From Amaricoccus sp. (GTDB lineage: Bacteria; Pseudomonadota; Alphaproteobacteria; Rhodobacterales; Rhodobacteraceae), in contig NZ_JAGOMQ010000008.1 of assembly GCF_017993425.1 (NCBI RefSeq), positions 54,758 through 118,757 of the forward strand: a stretch of 64,000 bases of DNA, in the 5' to 3' direction. The notes beneath the pieces are model-generated. The model saw nothing but the letters and a program-made list of their open reading frames with translations. It made no database searches and was not told the DNA's origin. Below are positions 1 to 8,335 of the stretch, one piece after another. Both the position numbers and the translations under genes were made by a program. How positions within the stretch are numbered: the stretch's first letter is position 1; every line of letters starts with the position of its first letter.

Positions 1-1
1 G

Positions 2-922
2 CGGCTCTATGCCGAGGACGCGACCAAGGGCTTCCTGCCGGCGACCGGACGGCTGACGCACCTTACCTTCCCCGAGGGGGTGCGGGCCGATACCGGCGTG
101 CGGGCGGGCGACGTCATCACGCCATGGTACGACCCGATGATCGCCAAGGTGATCGTCCACGGGCCGGACCGGGCGGCGGCGCTGCAGCGGCTGGCGCGCG
201 GGCTGGAGGCGACCCGGGTGGCGGGCTCGACCACCAACCTCGCCTTCCTCGCCCGGCTGGCGCGACAGGCGGACTTCGCCGCCGGGCGTGTGGACACCGG
301 GCTGATCGAGCGCGACCTCGCGGCGCTGACCACGCCGCGGGAGCCCGACCTCGCGGCGCGGGCGGCGGCGACGCTGGCGGCGCTCGGACTGCTGGATGCG
401 GCGGGGCCGCTCGTCGGCTTCACGCTCTGGGCGCCGCTGCTGCGGCTGGCGCGGCTCCGCATCGGCGAGGAGGACGCCGCGCACACGCTGGCGGCGCTCG
501 GGGCCGGGCGCTTCGTCTTCGACGGGCGCGAGGTGGAGGTGCGGCGCTGGGACGGGGCCGATCTCGACCTGCGCATCGACGGCGAGAACCGCCGCTTCGG
601 CGTCGTCGTCGCGGCGGGCGCGGTGACGATCTTCGACGGGGCCGAAGCCTTCGTGGCGCGCGTCCCCGACCCGCTCGCCGTCGGGGCCGAGGAGGCCGGC
701 GGCGACGACCTGCGCGCGCCGATGCCGGGGCTCGTGAAGCGCCTCGCCGCCGCGCCGGGGCAGAAGGTCGCCCGCGGCGACGTGCTGGTCGTGCTCGAGG
801 CGATGAAGATGGAGCATTCGCTCCTCGCCCCCCGCGACGGCGCGGTGAGGGAAGCCCCCGTCCCCGAGGGCGCCCAGGTCGAGGCCGGCGCGGTGCTGGT
901 GCTGCTGGAGCCCGAGGAATGA
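2..922 (+). CDS. mccA: 3-methylcrotonyl-CoA carboxylase biotin-containing subunit, 3' part
   Basis: This is the C-terminal part (about 306 residues) of a biotin carboxylase/biotin carrier fusion; the 5' end lies outside the window. The reading frame is open from base 2. The stretch around WYDPMIAKVIVHG matches the end of the biotin carboxylase domain. The C-terminus is a biotinyl domain whose EAMKMEH motif carries the biotinylated lysine, encoded at 806-808. In leucine degradation this subunit carboxylates biotin for the MccB carboxyltransferase. The downstream HMG-CoA lyase and hydratase genes favour MccA over the closely related propionyl-CoA carboxylase alpha chain. The next gene starts 5 bases after the stop, so it is probably co-transcribed. 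Confidence 0.88.
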   Translation, partial: RLYAEDATKGFLPATGRLTHLTFPEGVRADTGVRAGDVITPWYDPMIAKVIVHGPDRAAALQRLARGLEATRVAGSTTNLAFLARLARQADFAAGRVDTGLIERDLAALTTPREPDLAARAAATLAALGLLDAAGPLVGFTLWAPLLRLARLRIGEEDAAHTLAALGAGRFVFDGREVEVRRWDGADLDLRIDGENRRFGVVVAAGAVTIFDGAEAFVARVPDPLAVGAEEAGGDDLRAPMPGLVKRLAAAPGQKVARGDVLVVLEAMKMEHSLLAPRDGAVREAPVPEGAQVEAGAVLVLLEPEE

Positions 923-926
923 GGCC

Positions 927-1589
927 GTGACCGCGATCCGGCTCCACCACGTCGCGCAGGCGCGGTCCTTCCGCATCCTGTGGCTGCTGCACGAGATGGG
1001 GACGCCGCCCGAGGTGGCGCGGCACTCGATGTTCGACGGCTCGATGCGCCGCCCCGACTACCTCGCGCTGTCGCCTGCCGGACGGGTGCCGGCGCTGGAG
1101 ATCGACGGGCGCGTCATCTTCGAATCCGGCGCGATCACCGAATACCTGTGCGAGAGCCGCGCCCCGGCGCTCGGCCGCGCCCCCGGCGACCCGGAGCGCG
1201 TCGACTGGCTGGAATGGCTGCACTTCGCCGAGACGATCGGGCAGCATGTGGCGAACCTGACGCAGCAGCACATCGTGCTGAGGGAGGACCACATGCGCTC
1301 GGCCGTGGTGATGAAGCTGGAGGCGCGGCGGCTGGAGAAGACGCTGGAGGTCGTCGACCGCGTGGTGACGGGCCGCGACTGGCTGCTGCCGTCCGGCTTC
1401 TCGGCGGTCGATGTCGCCGTCGGCTACGGGGCGCTTCACGGCCGGCGCTTCGTGCGGCTCGACGCGCTGCCGGGGCTCGCGGCCTGGCTGGCGCGGATCG
1501 AGGCGCGCCCCGCATATCGCGCCGCGCTGGCGGCGGACGGCCCGGCCGAGGTCTATCTCCGCGACTTCTACGAGGCGCCCCGTGGCTGA
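927..1589 (+). CDS. Glutathione S-transferase family protein
   Basis: This 220-residue protein has the GST layout: an N-terminal thioredoxin-like domain (about 1-80, with the cis-proline segment GRVPALEIDG and the ESGAITEYL motif that binds the glutathione gamma-glutamyl group) and a C-terminal all-helical domain. It starts at GTG, 5 bases after the mccA stop, and overlaps hmgL by 8 bases. It therefore lies inside the leucine-catabolic operon. The substrate is not evident. A role in detoxifying reactive enoyl-CoA or related intermediates is only a guess from position. Confidence 0.8.
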   Translation: MTAIRLHHVAQARSFRILWLLHEMGTPPEVARHSMFDGSMRRPDYLALSPAGRVPALEIDGRVIFESGAITEYLCESRAPALGRAPGDPERVDWLEWLHFAETIGQHVANLTQQHIVLREDHMRSAVVMKLEARRLEKTLEVVDRVVTGRDWLLPSGFSAVDVAVGYGALHGRRFVRLDALPGLAAWLARIEARPAYRAALAADGPAEVYLRDFYEAPRG

Positions 1590-2436
1590 GATCACCGTCT
1601 ACGAGGTCGGCCCGCGCGACGGGCTGCAGAACGAGGCCCGCAGCATCGCCACGGCGGACAAGATCCGGCTGGTCGACCTGCTGACCGCCGCGGGCCTGCG
1701 CCGCATCGAGGTGACGAGCTTCGTCTCGCCGCGCTGGGTGCCGCAGATGGCCGACGCGGCCGAGGTGATGGCCGGGATCGCCCGCGCCCCGGGCGTGGTC
1801 TACGCCGCGCTGACGCCGAACCTGAAGGGCTTCGAGGCGGCGCAGGCGGCGGGGGCCGGCGAGGTGGCGGTCTTCGCCGCCGCGTCCGAGACGTTCAGCC
1901 GCAAGAACATCAACGCGACGATTCCCGAGAGCCTCGCGCGCTTCGCCCCGGTGGCCGAGGCGGCGTCGGCGGCGGGGATCGCGCTCCGCGGCTACGTCTC
2001 CTGCGTGACCGACTGCCCCTACGAGGGGCCGGTCGCCCCCGCCGCCGTCGCCGACGTGACCGCCCGCCTGCTCGCGCTCGGCTGCCGCGAGGTCGCGCTC
2101 GGCGAGACGCTCGGCCGGGGCACGCCGGAGACCGTCGCGGCCATGCTCGACGCGGTGCGCGCCATCGCGCCCGCCGACCGGCTGGCCGGGCATTTCCACG
2201 ACACCGGCGGCCGCGCCCTCGACAACGTCGAGACGGCGATCGGCTTCGGCCTTGCGGTCTTCGACGCCGCCGCCGGCGGGCTCGGCGGCTGCCCCTACGC
2301 CCCCGGGGCCGCCGGCAACGTCGCGACCGAGGCGCTGGTCGCCCGGCTCCACGCGCTCGGCCACGAGACCGGCGTGGACGCGGACAGGCTCGCCGAGGCG
2401 GCGGCGTTCGCGCGCAGCCTGAGGAGCGCGGCATGA
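1582..2436 (+). CDS. hmgL: Hydroxymethylglutaryl-CoA lyase
   Basis: HMG-CoA lyase cleaves HMG-CoA to acetyl-CoA and acetoacetate, the last step of leucine degradation. The 284-residue protein opens with YEVGPRDGLQNE, which holds the catalytic Arg12 and metal-binding Asp13. It has the metal-binding HFHDT motif, and the signature GGCPYAPGAAGNVATE carries the catalytic cysteine. The GTG start at 1582 overlaps the GST stop and begins the protein at the family's usual N-terminus; a longer frame upstream is only the GST gene read out of frame. The stop overlaps the next start (ATGA). Length is typical of bacterial HmgL/MvaB proteins. Confidence 0.93.
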   Translation: MAEITVYEVGPRDGLQNEARSIATADKIRLVDLLTAAGLRRIEVTSFVSPRWVPQMADAAEVMAGIARAPGVVYAALTPNLKGFEAAQAAGAGEVAVFAAASETFSRKNINATIPESLARFAPVAEAASAAGIALRGYVSCVTDCPYEGPVAPAAVADVTARLLALGCREVALGETLGRGTPETVAAMLDAVRAIAPADRLAGHFHDTGGRALDNVETAIGFGLAVFDAAAGGLGGCPYAPGAAGNVATEALVARLHALGHETGVDADRLAEAAAFARSLRSAA

Positions 2437-3209
2437 GCCTCGTGGCGAGCGAGATCGACGGGCGGGGCGTCGCCACGCTGCGCCTCGACCGCGCGGAGAA
2501 GCACAACGCCATGTCGGGCGAGATGTGCGACGAGATCGCCGCGGCGGCGCGGCGGCTCGGCGCCGATCCGGCGGTGCGCGCGGTGGTGCTCGCGGGGGCC
2601 GGGCGGACCTTCTGCGCCGGCGGCGACCTCGGCTGGATGGGGGCGCAGTTCGACGCCGACCGCGCCGGCCGCATCGCCGAGGCCCGTCGGCTCGCGGGCA
2701 TGCTCTTCACGCTCAACACCCTGCCGAAGCCGGTGATCGCCCGGGTGCAGGGCGCGGCCTATGGCGGCGGGGTGGGGATGATGGCGGTGGCGGATTGCGT
2801 GGTCGCCGCCGCGGACGCGCGCTTCGGGCTGACCGAGACGCGGCTCGGGATCATCCCCGCCACCATTGCGCCCTATGTGGTGGCGCGGATGGGCGAGGGG
2901 CGGGCGCGGGCGGTGTTCTTCTCGGCGCGGGTCTTCGGGGCCGACGAGGCGAAGGGGCTGGGGCTCGTCAACCGCATCGCGCTCCCCGAGGACCTCGACG
3001 GCGCGGTGGCGGCGGAGGTTGAGCCGTATCTCTCGGTCGCGCCGGGCGCGGCGGCGGCGGCGAAGCGGCTGGCGCGCAGCCTCGGCCCGCGGATCGACGA
3101 GGCGGTGATCGAGGCGACGATCACCACGCTCGCCGACGTCTGGGAGACCGACGAGGCGCAGGCGGGGCTGCGGGCCTTCCTCGAGAAGCGGCCGGCGCCA
3201 TGGGCGTGA
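2433..3209 (+). CDS. liuC: Enoyl-CoA hydratase, probably methylglutaconyl-CoA hydratase
   Basis: A 258-residue crotonase-fold protein. The oxyanion-hole segments are [11 protein letters not shown] (about 56-66) and [13 protein letters not shown] (about 106-118), and Glu135 in [10 protein letters not shown] is the usual catalytic acid. Set between mccA and hmgL on one side and hutH on the other, it most likely hydrates 3-methylglutaconyl-CoA to HMG-CoA, which would complete the mitochondrial-type leucine pathway. The start overlaps the hmgL stop (ATGA), indicating translational coupling. The family assignment is firm; the exact substrate rests on the neighbours. Confidence 0.88.
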   Translation: MSLVASEIDGRGVATLRLDRAEKHNAMSGEMCDEIAAAARRLGADPAVRAVVLAGAGRTFCAGGDLGWMGAQFDADRAGRIAEARRLAGMLFTLNTLPKPVIARVQGAAYGGGVGMMAVADCVVAAADARFGLTETRLGIIPATIAPYVVARMGEGRARAVFFSARVFGADEAKGLGLVNRIALPEDLDGAVAAEVEPYLSVAPGAAAAAKRLARSLGPRIDEAVIEATITTLADVWETDEAQAGLRAFLEKRPAPWA

Positions 3210-4738
3210 CGCTGATCCCGGGCGAGACACTGGTCCCGGGCGGGACGGGGCTCGCGGCGCTGGCGGCGGTCCTCGGCGGCGCGGCGGCGGCGCTCGACCC
3301 GGCGGCGCGCCCGGACGTCGAGGCGGCGGCGGCGCGCATCGCCGGGGCGGCGGCGGGCGCGGCGGCGGTCTACGGGGTCAACACCGGCTTCGGCAAGCTC
3401 GCGAGCGTGAAGATCGCCGCGGGCGACGCGGCGGCGCTCCAGCGCAACCTGATCCTGTCGCACTGCGCCGGGGTCGGGCCGGCGACGCCCGTGCGGATCG
3501 TCCGGCTGATGATGGCGCTGAAGCTCCTGTCGCTCGGACGGGGGGCCTCGGGGGTGCGCTGGGAGATCGTGGCGCTGATCGAGGGGATGCTGGCGCGCGG
3601 CGTCGTGCCGGTCGTCCCGGCGCAGGGCTCGGTCGGCGCCTCGGGCGACCTCGCGCCGCTCGCCCACATGGCGGCGGTGATGATCGGCGCGGGCGAGGCC
3701 GAGGTCGCGGGGCGGGTCCTGCCGGGCGCCGGGGCGCTGGCGGCGGCCGGGCTCGCGCCGGTGACCTTGGGGCCGAAGGAGGGGCTCGCGCTCATCAACG
3801 GCACGCAGTTCTCCACCGCCTGGGCGCTCGCGGGCCTGCTCGACGGCTGGCGGGCGGCCTCGAGCGCGCTCCTCGTCTCGTGCCTCTCCACCGACGCGAT
3901 CATGGGCTCGACCGCGCCGCTCAGGCCGGAGATCCATGCGCTGCGCGGGCATCGCGGCCAGATCGAGGCGGCGGCGCTGATGCGCGGGCTGATGGCCGGG
4001 TCGGCGATCCGCGAGAGCCATCGCGAGGGCGACACGCGGGTGCAGGACCCGTACTGCATCCGCTGCCAGCCGCAGGTGACCGGGGCGGCGATGGACCTGC
4101 TGCGGCAGGCGGCCGCCACGCTGGTCGTCGAGGCGAACGCGGCGACCGACAACCCGCTGGTGCTCGCCGACGGCATCGTCTCGGGCGGCAACTTCCACGC
4201 CGAGCCGGTCGCCTTCGCGGCCGACGTGATCGCGCTGGCGCTGGCCGAGATCGGCGCGATCGCGCAGCGGCGGGTGGCGCTGATGGTCGACCCGACGCTC
4301 TCCTTCGACCTGCCGCCGTTCCTGACGCCGGATCCGGGGCTGAACTCCGGCTTCATGATCGCCGAGGTGACCTCCGCGGCGCTGATGAGCGAGAACAAGC
4401 ATCTCGCGCATCCCTGCTCGACCGACTCGACGCCGACGAGCGCCAACCAGGAGGACCACGTCTCGATGGCGGCGCACGGGGCGCGGCGGCTCGCGCCGAT
4501 GGTGGCGAACCTCGAGCGCATCCTCGGGATCGAGGCGCTCTGCGCGGCGCAGGGGGTGGAGTTCCGCGCGCCGCTGACCACGAGCCCGCCGCTCGCCGCG
4601 GCGCTGGCGCGGCTCCGGGCCGAGATCCCGCCGCTCGGCGTCGACCGCAGCCTCGCCGCGGAGCTGGAGGCGGCGGCGCGGCTGGTGCGCGAGGGCGCGC
4701 TGCTCGAGGCCGCCGGGGTGGCGCTCACGCTACCGTGA
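3200..4738 (+). CDS. hutH: Histidine ammonia-lyase
   Basis: A 512-residue aromatic amino acid lyase. The ASG triad at 147-149 ([14 protein letters not shown]) cyclises to the MIO electrophile, and Tyr58 in YGVNTGFG is the conserved lid tyrosine. The selectivity pair is Ser87-His88 (LILSHCAG), the histidine-lyase type rather than the His-Leu of tyrosine lyases or Phe-Leu of phenylalanine lyases. It should convert histidine to urocanate. It overlaps the hydratase gene by 10 bases and so sits at the end of the leucine operon, with no hutU, hutI or hutG in view. That is an unusual neighbourhood for hutH. Confidence 0.9.
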   Translation: MGVTLIPGETLVPGGTGLAALAAVLGGAAAALDPAARPDVEAAAARIAGAAAGAAAVYGVNTGFGKLASVKIAAGDAAALQRNLILSHCAGVGPATPVRIVRLMMALKLLSLGRGASGVRWEIVALIEGMLARGVVPVVPAQGSVGASGDLAPLAHMAAVMIGAGEAEVAGRVLPGAGALAAAGLAPVTLGPKEGLALINGTQFSTAWALAGLLDGWRAASSALLVSCLSTDAIMGSTAPLRPEIHALRGHRGQIEAAALMRGLMAGSAIRESHREGDTRVQDPYCIRCQPQVTGAAMDLLRQAAATLVVEANAATDNPLVLADGIVSGGNFHAEPVAFAADVIALALAEIGAIAQRRVALMVDPTLSFDLPPFLTPDPGLNSGFMIAEVTSAALMSENKHLAHPCSTDSTPTSANQEDHVSMAAHGARRLAPMVANLERILGIEALCAAQGVEFRAPLTTSPPLAAALARLRAEIPPLGVDRSLAAELEAAARLVREGALLEAAGVALTLP

Positions 4739-4817
4739 GAGGCGATTAACCGTAGGTTTGCTTGCGACGTGGAGGCTCCGGCCGTTAACGTCTCCGTTGT
4801 TGCTGCGGGAGTTTGAA

Positions 4818-5522
4818 GTGGCGCTGCCCCCGATCTGGCTGCTGTTCCTGGGCGCGCTGGCGGTCCGCAAGGTCTCCGCCGAGCCGTTGCCGCTGCGCGA
4901 GGATCTGATCCCGCTCGACGGCTTCGAGGGCGCCGCGCTGCTCGCCGGGGCCGAGGCGCGCGCCGGCTATGCCGCGCTCGACCGGCATTTCGTGGGGCAG
5001 GTCCATCCCGCCTTCTGCGGCCCGGCGACCATGGCGATCCTGCTGAACGCGCTCCACGAGGCGCCCGACGGCGTCCGCCGCCTGCGTCCCTTCGACCAGA
5101 GCAACGTCTTCACCCCCGAGGTGGCGCGGCTCCGCGCCCGCAACCGCGTCGCCCGGGCGGGAATGCCGCTCGCGATCCTCGCCCGGGCGCTCGCGGCGCA
5201 CGGGCTCGCGGTCGAGACGCGCTATGTCGACGAGACCGGCGTCGACGCCTTCCGCGACCTCGCTCGCGCCGCGCTGGCGACGGGAGACCGCTTCGCCGCC
5301 GTGAACTACGACCGCCCGGCGCTCGGCCAGCAGGGCAAGGGCCACATCTCGCCGCTCGCCGCCTACAACGGCGCCGCCGACCGCTTCCTCGTCCTCGACG
5401 TCGCCCGCGCCAAGTATCCCCCCACTTGGGTCGAGACCGCCGTCCTCCACGACGCCATGCGCCGCCCCGGCGGCGGCCGCCCCAGCCGCGGCTTCGTCCT
5501 CGCCGGCCGCCAGCCTTCCTGA
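4818..5522 (+). CDS. Phytochelatin-synthase-like cysteine peptidase
   Basis: A protein of about 234 residues with the papain-like phytochelatin synthase triad: Cys67 (HPAFCGPATM), His176 (GKGHISPL) and Asp194 (FLVLDVARAKYPP). Bacterial single-domain members mostly hydrolyse glutathione to gamma-Glu-Cys and make little phytochelatin. I prefer the GTG at 4818, which has GGGAG 6 bases upstream and gives a hydrophobic N-terminus (PPIWLLFLGALAV) like an export signal. The frame also extends up to a TTG at 4758. The gene stands alone between hutH and a convergent ABC operon and ends just before the 110-bp repeat. It may serve metal or glutathione homeostasis. Confidence 0.88.
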   Translation: MALPPIWLLFLGALAVRKVSAEPLPLREDLIPLDGFEGAALLAGAEARAGYAALDRHFVGQVHPAFCGPATMAILLNALHEAPDGVRRLRPFDQSNVFTPEVARLRARNRVARAGMPLAILARALAAHGLAVETRYVDETGVDAFRDLARAALATGDRFAAVNYDRPALGQQGKGHISPLAAYNGAADRFLVLDVARAKYPPTWVETAVLHDAMRRPGGGRPSRGFVLAGRQPS

Positions 5523-5553
5523 CTCCCGTCCGCCTCCGTTCCTGGCCGCGGGG

Positions 5554-5663
5554 GCGGGGAGACGGCGCCGCCGGCGCAACGGTCGAGCGCGCCGCGGGCG
5601 GAACGCCGCCACAGGCGCGACATCGACGCGGCGCCTGGGTCCGGCCGGCGCGAGCCGGGCGGA
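5554..5663. repeat. 110-bp intergenic repeat, copy A
   Basis: This stretch is clearly homologous to 20744-20853, in the same orientation. Both begin GCGGGGAGACGGCG and end GCCGGGCGGA, and they share a near-identical core around GCGCGCCGCGGGCGGAACGC. Each copy fills the gap between two convergent genes and ends 2 or 1 bases before the stop codon of the minus-strand gene. It could be a mobile intergenic element or a bidirectional 3'-end signal. Confidence 0.8.
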
Positions 5664-5665
5664 CG

Positions 5666-6721
5666 TCAGGCGCCGAGGACCAGGATGTCGGAGGGCGCGA
5701 AGGCGATCTCCACCCGCTCGCCGAGCGCCGGCGGCGGGGAGGCCGCGTTGTTGAAGGTGTCGAGCGCAACGCTGCCGCCCGCCACGTCGACGCGGATGCG
5801 CACCACCGAGCCGTGGAAGCTCACCTCCGACACCGTGCCGGCGAGCCGCGTGTCGCCGGGCCGCGCCGCCAGCCCGACCGCCTCCGGCCGCAGCGCCAGC
5901 GCCACCGCCTCGCCCGCCGCCGCCGGGACCGGCCGGCCGAGCGCGATCTCCGCGTCGCCGACCGTCACCCGCCCGGCGCCCGGCTCGACCGCCCGCGCCT
6001 CGATCTGGTTCAGCGTGCCGACGAAGCCCGCGACGAAGCGCGTCGCCGGCCGGTTGTAGATCTCGAAGGGCGGCCCGACCTGCTCCGCCACGCCGCCGTT
6101 CATCACCACGATGCGGTCCGACATGGAGAGCGCCTCCTCCTGGTCGTGGGTGACGAAGATCGTGGTGATGCCGAGCTTGCGCTGGATCGCCCGGATCTCG
6201 GTCCGGAGCGACACCCGGATCTTCGCGTCGAGCGCCGAGAGCGGCTCGTCGAGCAGCAGCACCTTCGGCCGCACCGCCAGCGCGCGCGCCAGCGCCACCC
6301 GCTGCTGCTGCCCGCCGGAGAGCTGGAACGGATAGCGCTCGCCGAGCTCGGGCAGGTGGATGATCCCGAGCATCTCGCGCACCCGCGCGTCGATCTCCGC
6401 GCGCGGCCGTCCGGCGACCCGGAGCCCGAAGGCGACGTTCTCGGCCACCGTCATGTTCGGGAAGAGCGCATAGGCCTGGAACACCATGCCGATGTCGCGC
6501 TGGCTCGGGCGCAGGCCCGTCACGTCGCGCCCGTCGATGCGGATCGCCCCGGCCGAGGGCGTCTCGAACCCCGCCACCATGCGCAGCACCGTGGTCTTGC
6601 CGCAGCCGGAGGGGCCGAGCAGCGTGATGAACTCGCCCTTGTCGACCGCGAGGTCGAAGGAGCGCACCACATGGTTGGCCCCGAAATGCTTCTGCAGGGC
6701 GGAGAGCTCGAGAAACGCCAT
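5666..6721 (-). CDS. ABC importer ATP-binding protein (polyamine/Fe3+ type)
   Basis: A 351-residue ATPase with Walker A GPSGCGKTT (about 36-44), signature LSGGQQQRVALARAL, Walker B VLLLDEPLSALD and the switch histidine in FVTHDQEEA. After about residue 240 there is a TOBE-type regulatory domain (ALRPEAVGL region), as in PotA and FbpC. The start is the ATG at 6721, two bases after the permease stop; the open frame continues upstream only as a shadow of the permease. It is the last gene of a minus-strand operon with two permeases and a solute-binding protein. The substrate cannot be read from sequence. Confidence 0.92.
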   Translation of the reverse strand: MAFLELSALQKHFGANHVVRSFDLAVDKGEFITLLGPSGCGKTTVLRMVAGFETPSAGAIRIDGRDVTGLRPSQRDIGMVFQAYALFPNMTVAENVAFGLRVAGRPRAEIDARVREMLGIIHLPELGERYPFQLSGGQQQRVALARALAVRPKVLLLDEPLSALDAKIRVSLRTEIRAIQRKLGITTIFVTHDQEEALSMSDRIVVMNGGVAEQVGPPFEIYNRPATRFVAGFVGTLNQIEARAVEPGAGRVTVGDAEIALGRPVPAAAGEAVALALRPEAVGLAARPGDTRLAGTVSEVSFHGSVVRIRVDVAGGSVALDTFNNAASPPPALGERVEIAFAPSDILVLGA

Positions 6722-6723
6722 CG

Positions 6724-7515
6724 TCACCTCGGCGCGGGGGTGAATTTCTGCAGCCGCGTCACCAGCGAGATCAGGCCCATGCAGGCCCAGGTGATGGCGA
6801 AGGCGATCACGGCCAGCGCGGCCGGCTCGTAGGCGCGGTTGGCGCCGAGGAGCTGCATGAAAGGCCCGAAGGCCGGGCGGTTGAGGAGGGCGGCCAGCGT
6901 GAACTCGCCGATCACGATGGCGAAGGTCAGGAACGCCCCGGAGAGGACCGCGACCATGACGTTGGGCAGGATCACCCGCCGCAGCACCGTGAGCTTGCTC
7001 GCCCCGAGGCTCTCGGCCGCCTCGGTCAGCGTCGCCACGTCGATGGTGCGGAGCCCGGTGTCGACGGCGCGGTACATGTAGGGCAGCGCCAGCGTCGTGT
7101 AGCCCATCAGCAGCAGGAAGTTGGTCCCCCCCGCCGTCCCGGTCAGCGGCAGGATCGAGGACGTGTTGTAGAGCCGGATATAGCCGAACACGATGACGAT
7201 CGCCGGGATGACCAGCGGCAGCAGCGTGATGAACTCGACCACGGGCCGCCACCGCGGCAGCTTCAGCCGCACCCAGTAGGCGGTCGGCACCACCAGCGCC
7301 ACCCCGACCACGATGGTCAGGAGCGCCATCACCGTCGAGTAGAGGAAGGTCGCGTGGAACCGCGGATCGGAGAACACCGCCCGGTAGGCGTCGAGGGAAT
7401 AGACCCCGCGCCGCATCCGGAGCGAGAACTCCAGCGTGCCGATCAGCGGCAGGAAGAAGTAGAGGACGCCGATCACGAAGGCGACCCAGGCCCAGAGCCT
7501 CGTTCCCGCCCTCAT
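6724..7515 (-). CDS. ABC importer permease (second)
   Basis: A 263-residue inner-membrane protein with six predicted membrane helices and the cytoplasmic EAA loop (LTEAAESLGASKLTVLRRVILP region), which docks on the ATPase. It resembles PotC/FbpB-type permeases. The start is ATG at 7515. The expected upstream neighbour, the first permease, ends only at 8336. The 820-base gap between them holds the tandem non-coding elements and one CTATCACGCGTGATAG-like palindrome about 57 bases before the start. The gene may therefore have acquired its own promoter. Confidence 0.9.
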   Translation of the reverse strand: MRAGTRLWAWVAFVIGVLYFFLPLIGTLEFSLRMRRGVYSLDAYRAVFSDPRFHATFLYSTVMALLTIVVGVALVVPTAYWVRLKLPRWRPVVEFITLLPLVIPAIVIVFGYIRLYNTSSILPLTGTAGGTNFLLLMGYTTLALPYMYRAVDTGLRTIDVATLTEAAESLGASKLTVLRRVILPNVMVAVLSGAFLTFAIVIGEFTLAALLNRPAFGPFMQLLGANRAYEPAALAVIAFAITWACMGLISLVTRLQKFTPAPR

Positions 7516-7571
7516 GCGCGCCGTCCGGCGCGGCAGGCCCGGGCGCCGCCGCCGTGGCGGGCGCGCTCGCA

Positions 7572-7587
7572 GGCTAACACGCGTGAT
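7572..7587. promoter_or_regulatory. Recurring palindrome, site 1
   Basis: CTAACACGCGTGATAG is a 16-bp palindrome with one mismatched pair. It matches the 18-bp perfect palindrome at 18595-18612 and related sites at 31145 and 46198. It lies 57 bases upstream of the minus-strand permease start. On the minus strand a TTGACC hexamer sits 2 bases before it, in the position of a -35 element. An operator role is inference. Confidence 0.5.
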
Positions 7588-7636
7588 AGTGTGGTCAAGA
7601 CCTTGATGCCACAGGGGATTTTCTCCGGCGTCAACC

Positions 7637-8308
7637 GGCCGGCCACACTACACGACAGTAGAGCCGAAGCCCGGCCGGAAGCAGGTCGCGACACTGACGC
7701 CAGACGGATTTGACCCGTGGCAAATCCGTCCGCGATCGCCCCTCGGGGGGCGAGCGCGATTCCGCGCTCGCCGGGGCGCTCACGGACGGATTGCGCGCTT
7801 CCGGAGAAATCTGCGCCCCTCACGGCTTCCGCGCGCAACCGCGCTCCAGCCGTCGGCGCGGCGAAAGCAATGCTTTCGCCTGTCGCGCCGTGGCCTCGCG
7901 GGCAAGCCCGCTTCGGTCGCTCGGGGCCTCGTGGAGTCAGCAGGGCAGACAGGTGTCGTGCAGTGTGGCCGGCCGGCACACTACACGACAGTGGAGAGAA
8001 ATATCGGTCGGGAGGGTGCGGGACGGTGAAGCCAGACGGATTTGACCCGTGGCAAATCCGTCCGCGATCGCCCCTGCGGGGGGCGAGCGCGTCGCCGCGC
8101 TCGCCGGGGCGATCACGGCCGGATTGCGCGGTGCGTGGAAATCTGGACCCCCCACGGCCTCCGCGCCAATGCGCTCCGGCCGTCGGCGCGGCGAAAGCCG
8201 TGCTTTCGCTCGTCGCGCCGCAGCCTCGCGGGCAGAGCCCGCTTCGGTCGGGGCGAGCGCCGCAGCCTCGGGCGGCGACCGGCTCCTGTCGTGTGGTGTG
8301 TCGGCCGG
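7637..8308. mobile_element. Two tandem MITE-like elements with inverted termini
   Basis: Two directly repeated units with a period of 332 bases (about 7637-7973 and 7968-8308). Each starts with GGCCGGCCACACTACACGACA or a close variant and ends with the inverted copy TGTCGTGCAGTGTGGCCGG (7954-7972) or a close variant (8287-8308). At the junction the two termini fuse into one palindrome. CAACC occurs directly outside both ends (7632-7636 and 8309-8313), like a 5-bp target duplication. Inside each unit are several hairpins, including GACGGATTTG/CAAATCCGTC (7703-7730 and 8035-8062), GCGAAAGCA/TGCTTTCGC and GCGGGC/GCCCGC types. No conserved coding frame is seen. The array splits the ABC importer operon. 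Confidence 0.82.
7703..7730. repeat. Hairpin inside MITE-like unit 1
   Basis: Perfect 10-bp arms GACGGATTTG and CAAATCCGTC are separated by 8 bases. The same hairpin recurs exactly 332 bases later at 8035-8062, loop sequence included. It is the best-conserved internal part of the tandem units, so an RNA or recombination role is possible. Confidence 0.75.
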
Positions 8309-8335
8309 CAACCTCCGCCAGGGGGCGGCGGCGGC

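Noticed and set aside
2..922. Propionyl-CoA carboxylase or pyruvate carboxylase biotin subunit
   Set aside because: The biotinyl domain is shared by all of these, but the downstream HMG-CoA lyase and enoyl-CoA hydratase fit the leucine pathway.
7637..8308. CRISPR array or integron attC array
   Set aside because: There are only two units of about 335 bases, without short regular repeats and spacers and without the attC core sites or cassette genes.
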